Source: Lepidurus packardi (taxonomy: Eukaryota > Arthropoda > Branchiopoda > Notostraca > Triopsidae). Taken from it: a DNA stretch of 64,000 nt. The DNA lies in the NCBI GenBank assembly GCA_023053545.1, contig JAKZAN010000001.1, positions 7,708,565 to 7,772,564 on the forward strand, in the 5' to 3' direction. Shown piece after piece: positions 38,701 through 51,124 of this stretch. The notes under the pieces are model-generated. The model was not told where the DNA came from, did not search any database, and saw only the letters and a program-made list of their open reading frames with translations. Position 1 is the first letter of the stretch. Every line of letters begins with the position of its first letter. Both the position numbers and the translations under genes were made by a program.

Positions 38701-41700
38701 CAGCCCCCTCCAGCTTTTCTCGTTAACATTTTAACCCAACATACTAAGTTGTTATACATTTCTCCGTCAGCCTAAACTCTTTCCACTCGATTTCTCAGAA
38801 TAAAAACGCCCATGGAAAGCTCTCGGAGGGAGCAAGAACAAAGACGAGCATCTTTTTTTGACAAGTTTGCACCGGTTTATTCATAGACCAGCTATTTCAA
38901 ACTTCAAGGAGATATATATTTGGAAATATGTGAGCTTTTTTTATGTCTTTTTCCTTGTGCTGGCCCAGGTAGATCGGGTTCCTTGATGTGACTTTGAAAC
39001 CAGTATCGCTAATTAAGACTTGTTTTGCTTTTTGTCTATTTATAGGTAAGTCAGCGGGTCCCCAAACAGCCTGGGAAATGTGCATAAAAGGAGACGTATC
39101 AGAGGGGTCCAAAGTCCTCGAAGATGTCAACATGGTTTCCTTTGTTGTTCCGTTGTATGGTTTATCTATGTATATGCATGCTTGGCTTGGTTTGGTTGGC
39201 TTGCTTTAGCATGTTGAATATATCTTGAGCTGTTGGATTCCTTATTCCTTTTGGCCATGGCGTCGGTTACCTGGGCGAATTGAGCCCGGGACGCGGGACA
39301 GGCCACAAGCCAGCCACCAAGGTACCAAGGTAAGGGACTTGTTTGCCCATGGTTTCTCCATAACCATTGGTACGGAAGAGCCTCCAAGGCCAGGTGAGGT
39401 GGGAGGTTTCTGTCTTGTGCCTTCTTGGCCCTCATCCCCTCCCAGACAGGTAGATATTGCTGTATAATTCCCATCCCTTCTTTTCTTTTGCGGAGGGGTT
39501 GGTTTTTAATGAGGTCGAGTTGTTCCTGTATACCTTTTGCACCCCACCTCCCCCTCCCCGTATATAAGTACGTATACCAAAAGGTACGTATCCACATCTT
39601 GAAAACCAAAAGGCGGCAAGCTTTTGTTGTGTCGTCCACTCAACAGAAGATCCTTTGGGTGCCCTTTGGTTGGGGGGGGGGGGGGGGGGCTTTTGTGGGG
39701 TTGTAAGTTTATAGTTATAGGGTTAAAAACGCACCCTGTCCATATGGATTTGCAAGGTCGAGCAAGGTTGGGGGTTTAGTGAAATTTAGGACATTCTCCA
39801 GGCAAAATAGCGATTTGGTTTTTCCTCAAGAATTGGGGTATTTTGTTGGTCTCTTGGCTTTGTCTCAAAAAGGCTGGACAACGTCCCCAAGTCGTTAAAA
39901 AAGACTCATGTAATGTAACGCGGATCAGGGGCACAGGTGGAATCTGGCTGGGAAATGTTAATATAAGCGACATATGCAAATAAACCTCCAAATTTTTTTT
40001 CCGAGTTCGCGTAGGTGTGTAATATAGCCGCTCATAGGAAACTGGAAAGTCTTGGAAGACGAAAAGAAGGAGATGGAGAAATGACCTTCCTTAGCTTGGG
40101 GCTGGCTTCTTATCTTATTATTCTTATTCGTTGGTGGACTCGTTGGTTGGTTTCTCTCTTCTTTTTCGTTAGAGCAAGGATAAAGGGCATAAGGGAGAGC
40201 GGGAAAAAGAGAGGTATAGGAAGTGTGCTAAATAGGAAGAGGCAAAGCGAGTCGTGAAGGATTCTTGTTACTTTCTACCTGAGGAGGTATAGGAAAGGTA
40301 TAGCAGAGGAAAAGATATGTGGAGGGAGAAGGCCCCTCCAGGTGAGACGAAGCGAAGCAAGAAGCACGAACCGAACGGCCGCCATACTGGCGACTTGCTG
40401 CGCTGTGCTAAGGCTGCTTGCTTGCTTGCTGCTGCTGCCAGGGCTAACTTCGACTAACTCACCTGGCTGCTGGCTCTTTTAGTGGTTGGCTCTGAGAGTA
40501 GTTAGTAAGATTGCCCATTGTGGGAAAATTTGGCAGGACCGAGACTCGACTTTTGCATTGTTCGTCTTTCTGTTGTTGTTTTTTGTGAAAGGGGGGGGAC
40601 CAATACGGCTTGAAAACAAAAACAGTGCCGCAAATTGGCGTTACACTAGCCTCCAATACTTCTTTACTTGGATTACGTGGTAGTTAGTGATGCGCGAGTT
40701 GAACTTTGGGTCTAAAAAAGGCGCAATTTGTGGTGCGGAATGCAAGTGTGACGTCAGTGATCGAGTGGTGGGAGCATGATGAGAGTCCAAACTGGATTAA
40801 GGCCCAGGAACTACATTTTGATGGATTTGTTTTCCGCGTGACCAACTCTAGCAGCCTCCCAAGTAGACAAGTTTGTTTCTTCTTACTTGTTGTTTATCGA
40901 TGCTGACAAGTGAAAGGAAGTTTCTAAGAAAAATGGAGGTAAATTAGTTTAGTCAATAGTCTCGCGATTCCCAGCATTGTTTCAAAATCGACACTTCCCG
41001 GATTGCCCCAATCTTCCCATTCCAGCATCGTTCGTAAAGTCCAGTTTGGCTCTTATGTTTCAACGAGTGTTGAAACGGGGGAAAATGTAGAAAATAAGAA
41101 TCTGACATCGTCTCTAGTTCAGCATCGTAGAAATTCGGGTTCTTCATTTGTCAATTTTCCTAAGTTTCTACTAGCTTATCGAAGAATTCGTTGAGTAGTG
41201 ACGACGTTAAAGGCCTAGCTTTCTCTTTACGCATGTAAATCAAATGCAAGTATACGGGCTGGATATAAGAAAGTCTTAGAGTTTAAGTTAGCGATCAAGC
41301 TTTTCGACTGGTAACCGTACAAATAAACTTTCTCAAGGAATATGTTAGTTCTCAGTTCTCCAGATTCTTAGAGCTAATAGTTCGAATAACTATAACAATC
41401 TCAAATAATACAATACTATAACAACCACTGTATAAAGGCTCTCCTTCATAAAGGAAAGCCTTTATACTGTGATGACAGCCTTTATGATAATTGTTACTAT
41501 TTTAATCTGGAGACTGTTTAATCTGAAAAGTTGATTGGATTTCTCCTTATTCCGTTACAAAAGCGAGCCTTCTGAGTTCAAAGTTACGTATATGCTGCCG
41601 GGGCAGTAAGATACTCTTGACGTTTCGCTGAGATTACTTTTATCGGACATCTCGAGTTGTCAACTTGAGCTCTTCCAGACAGCCAAAACACGTTTGATGG

Positions 41701-44588
41701 CTACATCCCCTTAACAGTCAAGTTTTCGAATGTTTTTCCCGGTGTGCAACTTTTGGACTTGCTTTTGGTTGGGGAGATTTTCATTGTCGGTTGCCACTCT
41801 GAAACGTCCGTGATGCAATTTGGCTGTGAAGCCAGAGTAATCTTGGACATGAGCAACAGCTTGCAATAAAAGCAGCAAGCAACCGAAAATTTTCATAAAT
41901 ATTCTCCAAAATATCTGTGTTAATTTTGGGTAAGTCGTTGTTGTCAAGCCACCAAGACCAAATGCGAGCCTTGGCTATCAGCAAGGGCATTGGGATTGTG
42001 GAATGTCAGTAACGATAGTAGCCGGTATGAGTCAAGGTGAACGCTTCTTGGTTCCTTAATTGTTTCGACAGTTATTCGTTTTCGCCTTTTTTTTCTTTTG
42101 GAGAAGCTACCCGTGTTCTTAAACTCGGAGACATGAAGGTGTATATCTCAATATTCTCACTTCGGTGCCTGACAAGCTTTTTGGCTCTTATCTTAATGAC
42201 ACACTGAGTTCAGGGACGAGTGTTAATGATACGGTTCTTCGAACGTAGAATCGTGAAACGGAGTAGGAAGAGAAGTCGAAATAGTGAGACACAACAAAAG
42301 ATGAAACTGGAAGGCAAACGACTGGGCCAAGATGACCGTTCTGATTAAACTTCTAGGACCGAAAAGTCCGTAGCAATTAGGCGGACATCTTGGCCTTTCA
42401 AGGTGCACTTGGCGTCTTTTCCCGACGTCTAAACTTAACACTCGTTGGCTGGCACCTTCTGTACTTTTAACCATTTTTATTTTTAATGTCCCCCATACGA
42501 AACTTCAGCCATGAGCAACACGCACACCAAACCTGCATCGTTGGGTTTGGAAGAGGGAGTTTGAGAAAAATGTGTGCCGAAGGCAAGTTGGTAATAAGCA
42601 TGCACTGTTTTTTTTTTTATTTTTCACTATCCCTTAATAAATATACCTTCTCCCCTAAAGAACCTGGAAGGCAAAGTTTGGGAGCCTTTTAGAAGAAGAA
42701 AAAGCCCATGACTTGCCGACCTTCTTCATCTATCTTAACCATCCCCGAGAGAACCGCCGTTGTTAAAATTTTGCCCGCCTTATGCATTGCCTGGCTCTGC
42801 CAACCCAAGAACGAGCGCCTGCAGGTTTATGCACAGGTGAGATGTAATGTGGTGTTAACCTGCGGCTTGTTCTGAGCTGCCAACGAGTTCGCCTTGTTCG
42901 AGCGGAACTTTCGGGCTCCGGCAACACGATATGAAAAGAACGCGAAAGATTTCTTTCATTATTAAAGGTTTTTTTTTTATTCTTTGTTTATGTCGACGTC
43001 TCAGAACTAAGAAAAAAAAATCTTCCGAGTGGTAAGAGAACTGATAAGAAAAGCTGGCTGGAAGGTATGTATTCCCTTTTAAAAAAGGGAAGTGTCGGAA
43101 TTGTAATTAGTCTGAGGGTTTTAGGATGAAATTTGTAGACAAAAGACAGGACTTGTGAACAGGCAATCTCTTTATTATCCCTAGAGCTAAAAGGCGTATA
43201 AAGGGAGCGAGAGATTCTCTGGGAGATTCCGCGAGCATATCAACCTGTGCTTCCATAAGCGTTTGTAAAAGGAGGCGAGAGATTGTTGAGAGAGCTGCAA
43301 AGCCAGAAGAAAATGTGAAGTGGGAGAATGGCACCGGGTTTACTCCGTCATTTGAATCATACGCGACGAACTGACGTCAGCATCATTGGGGTCGTGTTGT
43401 TGTATGCATTGGTTGTCTGCTATTTGATCCTGCCGTGGGCCCAAGCTGCTGAACGGGAACGTGAGCGCGATTACAATAAGGAATCTACCATCTTCAGAGA
43501 TAGGCATCATGAACACTTTAGGGGCAAAAGTAAGTTGGTCAAATAGGTTCTTGGGCTTCTTTTTTCGGCTTGGGCTGCATTTCTGATACGTAACTCTGCA
43601 TGATTGGCTTGCTTGTGGTGTAAAAGGGACCTTATTTTGGGACCTCATGTATACGTCAAGTTTGAACTAAAATCCCGCGAGGTAAGTGCAGTTCTAACTC
43701 ACTTTTTTGTTTTCCACTTCTGGAATGACAACAAGTGATCCATCAGAGAGGGACATGCAAATGAAGTTTTGTTCAGTGAAAAAACATGCGAAACGGAACG
43801 ATGTGAAGGTTAATTGAGTTGCTCGGTACACTTTTAGTTTGCATTGGGACCAATGGACGCATGTCAGTGCCTTCTAATCGGGACCACCATTACCGAAACT
43901 TGCGGGACCGTTACACCAACTGTACCTACGTTGATGGGAATCTGGAGCTCACTTGGCTCCAGGACGAGAATTTGGATTTGTCCTTTCTACAACATATTCG
44001 TGAAGTTACGGGTTATGTGCTCATTTCCCACGTGCATGTACCCCGCATTGTATTACCTTCCTTGCAAATCATCCGCGGACGAACGTTATTCAAATTGACC
44101 GTCTATGATGAAGAGTTTGCGTTGATGGTCACACTATCCAAGATGCATAACCTGGAAATGCCTGCCCTGAGAGGTAACTATCTTTTGTTATGCAATTAAA
44201 GATTCGGAAAACAATAACTGTGTTTTCGCTTTCCTAGACATCTTGGCAGGGAATGTAGGGTTGTTCAACAACTATAATTTATGCCACGTTAAGACCATCA
44301 AATGGGACGAGATTATCACAGGCGCGGAAGCCAAATACGTGTACGTGTACAATTTTACGCAACCGGAACGAGAATGCCAAGCGTGTCACGAGTCATGCGA
44401 AGCAGGATGCTGGGGCGAAGGGCCGCACAACTGCCAGAAATTTTCCAAAGTAAATTGCAGTCCACAGTGCCATCAAGGCAGGTGCTTTGGCCCCAAACCT
44501 CGCGAATGTTGTCATTTGTTCTGCGCTGGAGGTTGCACCGGTCCGAAACAGAGTGATTGCTTAGTAAGTAAAAGTTTTTTTCATTAGC

Positions 44589-44632
<44 letters not shown>

Positions 44633-47600
44633 AAGCTTTTGGCATGACAATTACCAAACAATGAAGATAATGTCTATCAACGCCTTTGTGTGTTAGGCAT
44701 GTCGCAACTTTTTCGATGACGGGGTGTGCAAGCAAGAATGCCCAGCGATGCAACGCTATAATCCTATAACGTATTCATGGGAAACGAATCCTGAAGGAAA
44801 ATATTCATACGGTGCCACCTGCGTCAAAAATTGTCCGGAACACTTGTTGAGAGACAATGGCGCCTGTGTGCGGACATGTCCTTCGAAAAAAATGGTAAGT
44901 TTTTTGTCGTCATTCAAGGTTTCTATTGCAAATAAATTGAAGAAAGGGTTGAATTTTGAAAATCGCGATTGCGAAAGCTCCAAAAGTTTCAGTGAGGCAA
45001 ATTAACGTAACAGTGCAAGGCAATTCAATAACAATGCGTGGAAAGGTCGTGAAATCTCTTGGTTTCGGGGAGCAATTTCAAAGTTTTCAGTTTCAAAGAA
45101 GGATTTTTGAGAGGGAAAGAGGCGCCACTTTCTAATTGACTGTGATTTTGATTTGTGTAGCCTCGAGACGGTGAGTGCGTGCCTTGCGATGGCCCTTGTC
45201 CGAAGACTTGTCCAGGAGTGGATGTACTCCACGCCGGAAATATCGATTCCTTCAAAGATTGCACAGTCATCGATGGTTCTTTGACCATTTTGGATATATC
45301 GTTTGTCGGATTCCAAAACTTTTATCCCAATTTTACCTTCGGTGCCCGCTACCCCCGCATGCACCCGGATCGACTGGAAGTCTTTTCTAACGTCAAAGAA
45401 GTGACGGGTTTTATTAACGTGCAAGCCAGTCACATCGACTTTAAAAATCTCTCGTATTTCAGGTAAGCGTTGGCAATCGGATGCTTATTTTGTTCGCGCG
45501 TGATTACAATATTGGAATCTTCACGTTTTTCCTTTAGGCATTTGGAAGTGATCGGAGGGAGAACGCTTACCGAGTACTTTTCTTCGCTTTATATTGTAAA
45601 AACATCGTTGACATCACTGGGGTTGCGTTCATTAAGACAAGTGCGTTCGGGTAATGTGGCCATCTTGGAAAACAAGGAAATGTGCTTGGCCGACTCCATC
45701 AACTTCACACGCATCGTCAAATCCCCAGTGTTGAGACACAAGAATAAGGCTGACATGGAATGCCGTAAGTTATTCTGCGCTATGTTTTTGGCAGTACTTA
45801 TTTGGTGCATTTTAATGCATCTTATTCATATTATAATTGACGTAACGCATCCATTACAGGTGATGCTGGACAGGTGTGCAGTTCAGAATGTTCCGCAGAA
45901 GGCTGCTGGGGCTTGGAACCCTCCGATTGCTTATCTTGTGCGCGTTACCGATTGGGTGACACCTGTGTCTCTACCTGTGATCAGCGCTTAGGGTAAGAAA
46001 TGAATTGTACTGAAGAATTGTGCCATCAGGCAAGAATCCAGTATGCTAATGCAACCATTTTGGATTGCAAATGCGCAGGATTTATGAAAGCGGCGACGGC
46101 ATTTGCCAACGATGCCACGAAGAATGTATGGATACGTGCACAGGACCAGGGCCGGGGCACTGCTCGCAGTGCAAGCATGTGCAGGATGGGCCGTATTGCG
46201 TGCCGCTCTGTCCTCAATCCAAATATAACGAGCAAGGCGTGTGCCAATCCTGCCATGAGAACTGCATGGGAGGATGTTTTGGACCCGAAAATAACATGGG
46301 CCTGTTGGGTTGCAAAGGCTGCGAAAAAGCCATCATCAACGGAGACGTCGAAGTGGTAACAGGATTTTTTTTTTTTTTTTTTTAACTATTTTCAAGCTAC
46401 ACTTCATTTACGGTTTTCCAACTCCGTTCACCTTTGTGTTGTTCACCCATACCGTGTTGTTCGTCCCGATCGAATTTTGCATGTATTGCGAAAGGCGATT
46501 TTGGCTCAGGGTTACTTTTTCACTTTCGTAGGAGCGCTGCTTGAAGAAAGATGAACCTTGTCCAGATGGTTACTACTCGGAATGGGTTGGGCCGCAAGAA
46601 GTGGGACCTTTAAAGTCCTTGGCGGGTAAAGCCATTTGCCGAAAATGTCACCCGCGTTGTAAGCGTTGCACGGGTTACGGTTTCCACGAGTCTGTTTGCT
46701 CGGATTGCGTTCGGTATAAGCGCGGCGAACAGTGCGAAGATGAGTGTCCTCAAGACCATTATGCGGATGAAAAGGTCCACGAATGCCGCCGATGCGCGTC
46801 GGAATGCCGTGGCTGCACGGGACCATCCCTGGCCCATTGCACTGCGTGCCGAAACTACCGGATTTACGACGTGAGTTTTACTTTTCCGATCTTCCCCCTA
46901 CCGTTCGTTCGCATGAATGGAGTCTTCATTGCCATACATTGTGTTGTTTCAGGGAGCCCCTGCCAATGGTACCACCTTCAACTGCACGGCGAGTTGCCCC
47001 ACAGAAGCTCCGCACAAAATCTTTCCCGAAGACGGAGGCGATCCGTATTGCGCCAAAGAACCAGCTATTTTGGCCGCGCTAGCCGCCGACGACGACCACG
47101 TACCCGCCATTTTAGGAGGTGTTTTGGGTTGTATTTTTTTGTTGGGCGTTTTTCTGGCTTGTTTTGGCTACCACTGGCATGCCCGCGCAAAATCGCAGGA
47201 AAACACGGCCAAGATGACTATGGTAATGTCTGGTTTTGAAGACAGCGAACCCCTGCGTCCTTCTCACGTGAAACCCAATCTGGCCAAATTGCGCATCGTT
47301 AAAGAAGCTGAATTGCGTCGTGGCGGAATCTTGGGCTACGGGGCGTTTGGAACAGTGTATAAAGGGGTCTGGGTACCTGAGCTGGACAATGTCAAGATCC
47401 CGGTGGCCATCAAAGTCTTGCGTGAAGGCACAGCGCCAGGCTCCAACACCAGTCGCGAAATCCTGGACGAAGCGTACATCATGGCCTCGGTGGAGCACCC
47501 TAATTTGCTTCAGCTCTTGGCGGTGTGTATGACATCCCAAATGATGCTGGTCACGCAACTCATGCCACTGGGTTGCTTGCTAGACTATGTGAGGAATAAC

Positions 47601-50491
47601 AAGGACAAGATTGGGTCCAAACCTTTGCTCAATTGGTGCACTCAAATTGCCCGCGGGATGGCGTACTTGGAAGAACGACGCCTCGTGCACCGCGATTTAG
47701 CCGCCCGCAATGTGTTAGTCCAGAACCCGGGTTGTGTCAAAATAACGGATTTTGGGTTAGCTAAGCTCTTGGATATCAATGAAGACGAATACAAGGCAGC
47801 CGGCGGGAAAATGCCCATCAAGTGGCTGGCGTTGGAGTGCATCCAGCACCGGGTCTTTACGCACAAATCCGACGTCTGGGCCTTTGGAGTCACAGTCTGG
47901 GAACTCTTAACGTACGGGGGGAGACCGTATGAACACGTGCCAGCGAGAGACGTGCCGGACTTGCTGGAAAAGGGAGAGAGATTGCCCCAACCACCTATCT
48001 GTACTATTGACGTCTACATGATGCTCATCAAGTGTTGGATGCTGGATGCGGACTCCAGGCCGTCATTTAAAGAGTTGGCAGAGGAATTTGGCAAAATGGC
48101 ACGCGATCCTGGCCGGTATTTGGTCATTCCGGGAGACAAACTTATGCGATTACCTTCTTATACCCAACAAGTACTTTTTTTTTGTTTCTAGTTCTATACC
48201 ATTCACATTACGGGAGTGTGGCGTTGTTTTACTTTACCAGAAGTAAAAAGCCACGTTCGTTTTGACGAAAGTTTAAGTCGACTTAAAAGTTGACAAAGAC
48301 TTGCGCTTATAAGCGTTTGAGAGAGGGAAACGTCGGGCTGATAGGCGTTTTATTTAGTTAGTCGACGTTCACTTTGTAAGTCGACTTTTATTTTGGTCTC
48401 TTGATTCAGGTAAGTCGATAACGCAAGAGTTACTTTTTCGTTCTCGGCGCACTAACAGTATACCCAATTCACCGCGGCGTCCCTCGGAACATATCCCCAG
48501 CTCGCGCTGCCCCCCTTAGAATATGGGCCTATATAATCTTTATAGGAATCTTTCGCGGCGACCCTGCAAGCCTACCTCGGCGTATAGTTTGAGAACCACT
48601 GCTGTAACGAAAACTCGTTACAGTACCTTTTTACAGTATCCAGACTTAAACTTAATCCCGCCCTCTTGTTTATTTATTTCCTTTGTTTATAATTTGCATT
48701 CCGAGAGACTGCGCACATTTCAAGAGTACGCTACTTTAATATATATATTGTTTTAATTGACAATCAACGACTTTTTCGTCGAAGTATTGAATTTTGGGAC
48801 AAGAAGCTCTAGCGTAAGTTGTAACAAGCAATGCAATGGGACACAATTATCACATCAACATCTTTCTCAGCCACATCTTCAATTGTCTGGATAATATTAA
48901 AAACTGATTTAAGAATGGAAGAAATCAACAGCCTCACAAAACAAAACAATAATGTGCTATTGAAATCCGTACTCGAAAAATTAACAATTCGTATATTGTT
49001 TATGTTCGACAAGCACCGTCCCATGGATGGAGCAATTGTAAACTTAAGCTTATAACCGTTTATTTCGGTTTGTTCAAGTCGACTTCCGTAAACTTTCAAA
49101 GTTTAGACAAAAACGAGCGTGTGTGAGCGCAATTCAAGGAAGTTCGGCTACTCTAAGTTTAAGTCGAACGTACAAACGAACGCGGCTGAAGATAGGACAG
49201 CAATGAAAAAGGCGTTTCTGTTGTACTTCGATAGTTGATAAGAATTTGCATGCCCTTCCTTAAACCATTTTCAGTTCATTGGTTTCCTTCTTGCCATAAT
49301 TAGTTGTTTATTTGGCCTTGACGTGTTCCTTTTTATGGCGAGTCTAAAATTTATGGCTAGTATACTGTCGTGGGCTGCTACTGTTTCTGGTATTTCTCCG
49401 ATAAGCGGATTGCTAATTTGGAATTCTGGTTAATGCAGGACGCCAAAGAATTGATTCGCAATTTATCATCAGCCATGGACGGGCCTGAAGTCATTATGGA
49501 TGCAGAGGAATACCTGACGCCCAAGTCTCGCACGTTACCTGCCACCAGCACTGCACCGCCTTTAACCTTGCCGCCTCAATCCATGTCTTTACCTCCGCCT
49601 ACGCCTTCCTATAAAGTGTCCCCCCCTCCTTCGCTGGCTGCATCAGATATGCCTTACAAACGCAGTGCGCATTCGTTAAGGTATTGTACTGATCCTTTGC
49701 AGCCATTAGATAGCACTATGTTAAGCCAAGCCAGTACGATGCGCAGTACGGTGACAGGAAGCGTTGGCGGTATGCAGCAGCCACACTCGAGGCGTATAGG
49801 AACCTTAAATGGAATGAAAGTGGAATTGCCGGTAGATGAGGACGATTATTTGGTCCCTTCGCCCCATACCCATAATAGCCATACGTTCCCGCCATCCTTA
49901 CCAAGTTACGATGGTCAAGGCCCTCCACCGCCGAGTGCAGGGTACATGGACCTGGTTGGCGATGCTAAAATGGCAGAAGAATACGGCAATGGAGACGCTA
50001 TCTTAGGTAGATCCATGCCAGACTGTATACCCATTGGTGGGCCAGGATTAGACAATCCAGAATACCACCTAATGGCACAGCAAGGACGAATTCCGGTCAT
50101 GTCGTATAATCCCTATGCCATGGCCAACGGGAGGCATCCTTCCACGCCTTCAACTCCTTTGTCGCCCACGGCATCTTGTAATAATGCACCGGTACCTTTG
50201 CCAGTAGGGGGCGGAGCCAATTTGGGCATTCCCATATCGCCCATGCATGGGGTGGCCAATGGGACTAACACGAGGTTCTTGTACCCGAGTTTATGGGGTC
50301 CTGGATCGAATGGGCCACCTGGTACCGCTACCAACAATGGGCATAGTCTCCCTAACTCCGCCCCTTCGTCTCAACCCCGCTCGTCTGAGGAAGAATCGGA
50401 CCATGACTACTACAATGATTGTGACGGATTCAATCGTGAATTACAACCTTTACAACCCAGTACAGGGCGAAGGAACGAAACGACTGTTTAA
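32668..50491 (+). CDS. Egfr: Epidermal growth factor receptor (EGFR/ErbB) tyrosine kinase
   Basis: Alternative first exons 32668-32773 or 43328-43529, then 43838-44173, 44238-44563, 44697-44894, 45161-45462, 45538-45764, 45860-45992, 46079-46355, 46532-46870, 46953-48170 and 49439-50491; 1504 or 1536 residues. The ectodomain has two receptor L domains and furin-like Cys-rich regions, with a third Cys-rich domain (IV/V) as in insect EGFR. The transmembrane helix is [20 protein letters not shown] (about 832-852). The kinase has all catalytic parts: [33 protein letters not shown]. The tail has [22 protein letters not shown] and NPEYHL tyrosines for SH2/PTB adaptors and ends ETTV, a PDZ-binding motif. 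The membrane helix and whole kinase are in one 1218-nt exon. It signals through Ras/MAPK in development. Confidence 0.97.
34892..35679. mobile_element. Pogo-like MITE, copy 2, with TA target duplication
   Basis: Left end CAGTAGGTTTCGCTTATT; right end, read inward, CAGAAGATGCCGCTTATT. TA flanks both sides exactly (34890-34891 and 35680-35681). It is an inverted relative of the element at 19439-20196. 788 bp, no coding capacity. Confidence 0.85.
41426..41471. repeat. Short imperfect hairpin in the Egfr intron
   Basis: TATAAAGGCTCTCCTT and AAGGAAAGCCTTTATA form a 16-bp stem with one mismatch and a 3-4 base loop, with CAC/GTG able to extend it around small bulges. Too short for a typical pre-miRNA; could be a foldback relic. 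Confidence 0.6.
43328..43529 (+). CDS. Egfr: Egfr proximal alternative first exon (type I-like)
   Basis: 202 nt, phase 1, donor AAAA-GTAAGT. Encodes an N-terminal basic stretch, a long hydrophobic signal segment ([20 protein letters not shown]) and an Arg/Asp/Glu-rich stretch ([20 protein letters not shown]) ending GK. Its last base A joins TT of the common exon to make Ile: GK-I-CIGTNG. Drosophila type I also has an Arg/Asp-rich stretch and joins as GK-I-CIGT. Confidence 0.9.
44591..44624 (+). repeat. T34 homopolymer in an Egfr intron
   Basis: Run of 34 T just after an exon donor. Other T runs sit in Egfr (about 46364-46382) and in the GALNT gene (about 54185-54207). Likely polymorphic and hard to sequence. 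Confidence 0.9.
48249..49187. mobile_element. TIR-bearing non-autonomous element in the last Egfr intron
   Basis: AGCCACGTTCGTTT at the left and, inverted, AGCCGCGTTCGTTT at the right (13 of 14) bracket about 940 bp, most of the intron. Sub-terminal sequence on both sides carries several copies of AAGTCGACTT-like and TTTAAGTCGA motifs. I found no clear target duplication and do not recognise the superfamily. A hAT-type end appears to be nested inside, at about 48582-48601. Confidence 0.5.
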
Positions 50492-51124
50492 AATAAAGAG
50501 CACAAAAAAGCAGAGAAAAAGACAAGAGTGGGTGTGATATAGGTGCCAAATGCTAATTTTCTAGGAAGTTTAGATTGAGAGTTGAAAATGTTCCAGTGAT
50601 ACTCAAGGACTTCCTCTGAGGCACAAGGGTACCCGATGGAAAAAAAGTAGAAGTAGTGCAGAGTTGTACATTTACATTTCTTTGTACAGGCAAAAATACT
50701 GTGTATAGCGACTCGAATTTGTGGGTCCGCTGACAGGAAAGTTTGCATGGATATTCCTTGTCGTGACAAAGTTCGAATTTTTATTAAATAAGCGAAGTGG
50801 ATCTCGTGCGATGCTGCGTTGACAACGATTTCTGCTGGGACGGTGAACAAGTGGGACCATTATGAGGCCTTTGTATGTTTGTTGTTTTGTACAAAAGAAA
50901 CAGAATACCATTTTAATGGTCTCTATACCACTTTTTATATATGTTGAGGGTGTGTTATAGTCCGTTTGACCATTACACCATTTTTAAACGAAATTTGGCG
51001 GTTTTATTTTGATGGAAAATCACATGGTGGCGTTCACGTTTGTTTGTTTGTCGTTAGGTAACTCGTGGTTTTTGTTGTCTTTGATTGCTGAAAGCAAGCT
51101 CCCAATTTACAACCTCCGTTTAAT
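50492..51124. other. Egfr 3' UTR and chitinase-like promoter region
   Basis: AATAAA at 50492-50497 directly follows the Egfr stop and is too close to be the sole signal. The rest is UTR-like; minus-strand open frames here have no recognisable content. No TATA box in a clear place before the next ATG. Confidence 0.4.

Larger units (their letters stand above)
32774..43327 (+). other. Egfr: First Egfr intron (from the distal exon), 10.6 kb
   Basis: Mostly unique sequence with no convincing exon. It holds a pogo-like MITE (34892-35679), a DR1-type nuclear-receptor motif AGGTCAAAGGTTG (35992-36004), a C13 run (37274-37286), a CTCF-like CCAGCAGATGGCG (37824-37836), a pyrimidine-rich run (about 38130-38165), a G18 run (39672-39689), a GC- and CTG-rich stretch (40360-40480) that may be leader or promoter for the proximal exon, and a hairpin (41426-41471). 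Open frames up to 170 codons on the minus strand show no domain or composition typical of protein. Confidence 0.5.

Noticed and set aside
39166..39639. 157-codon minus-strand open frame in the Egfr intron
   Set aside because: No recognisable family and overlaps simple-sequence DNA; treated as chance.
48425..48601. Complete small hAT element nested in the Egfr intron
   Set aside because: The right end is convincing, but the proposed left end (CAAGAGTTACT after CGATAACG) matches poorly, so only the right end is mentioned.
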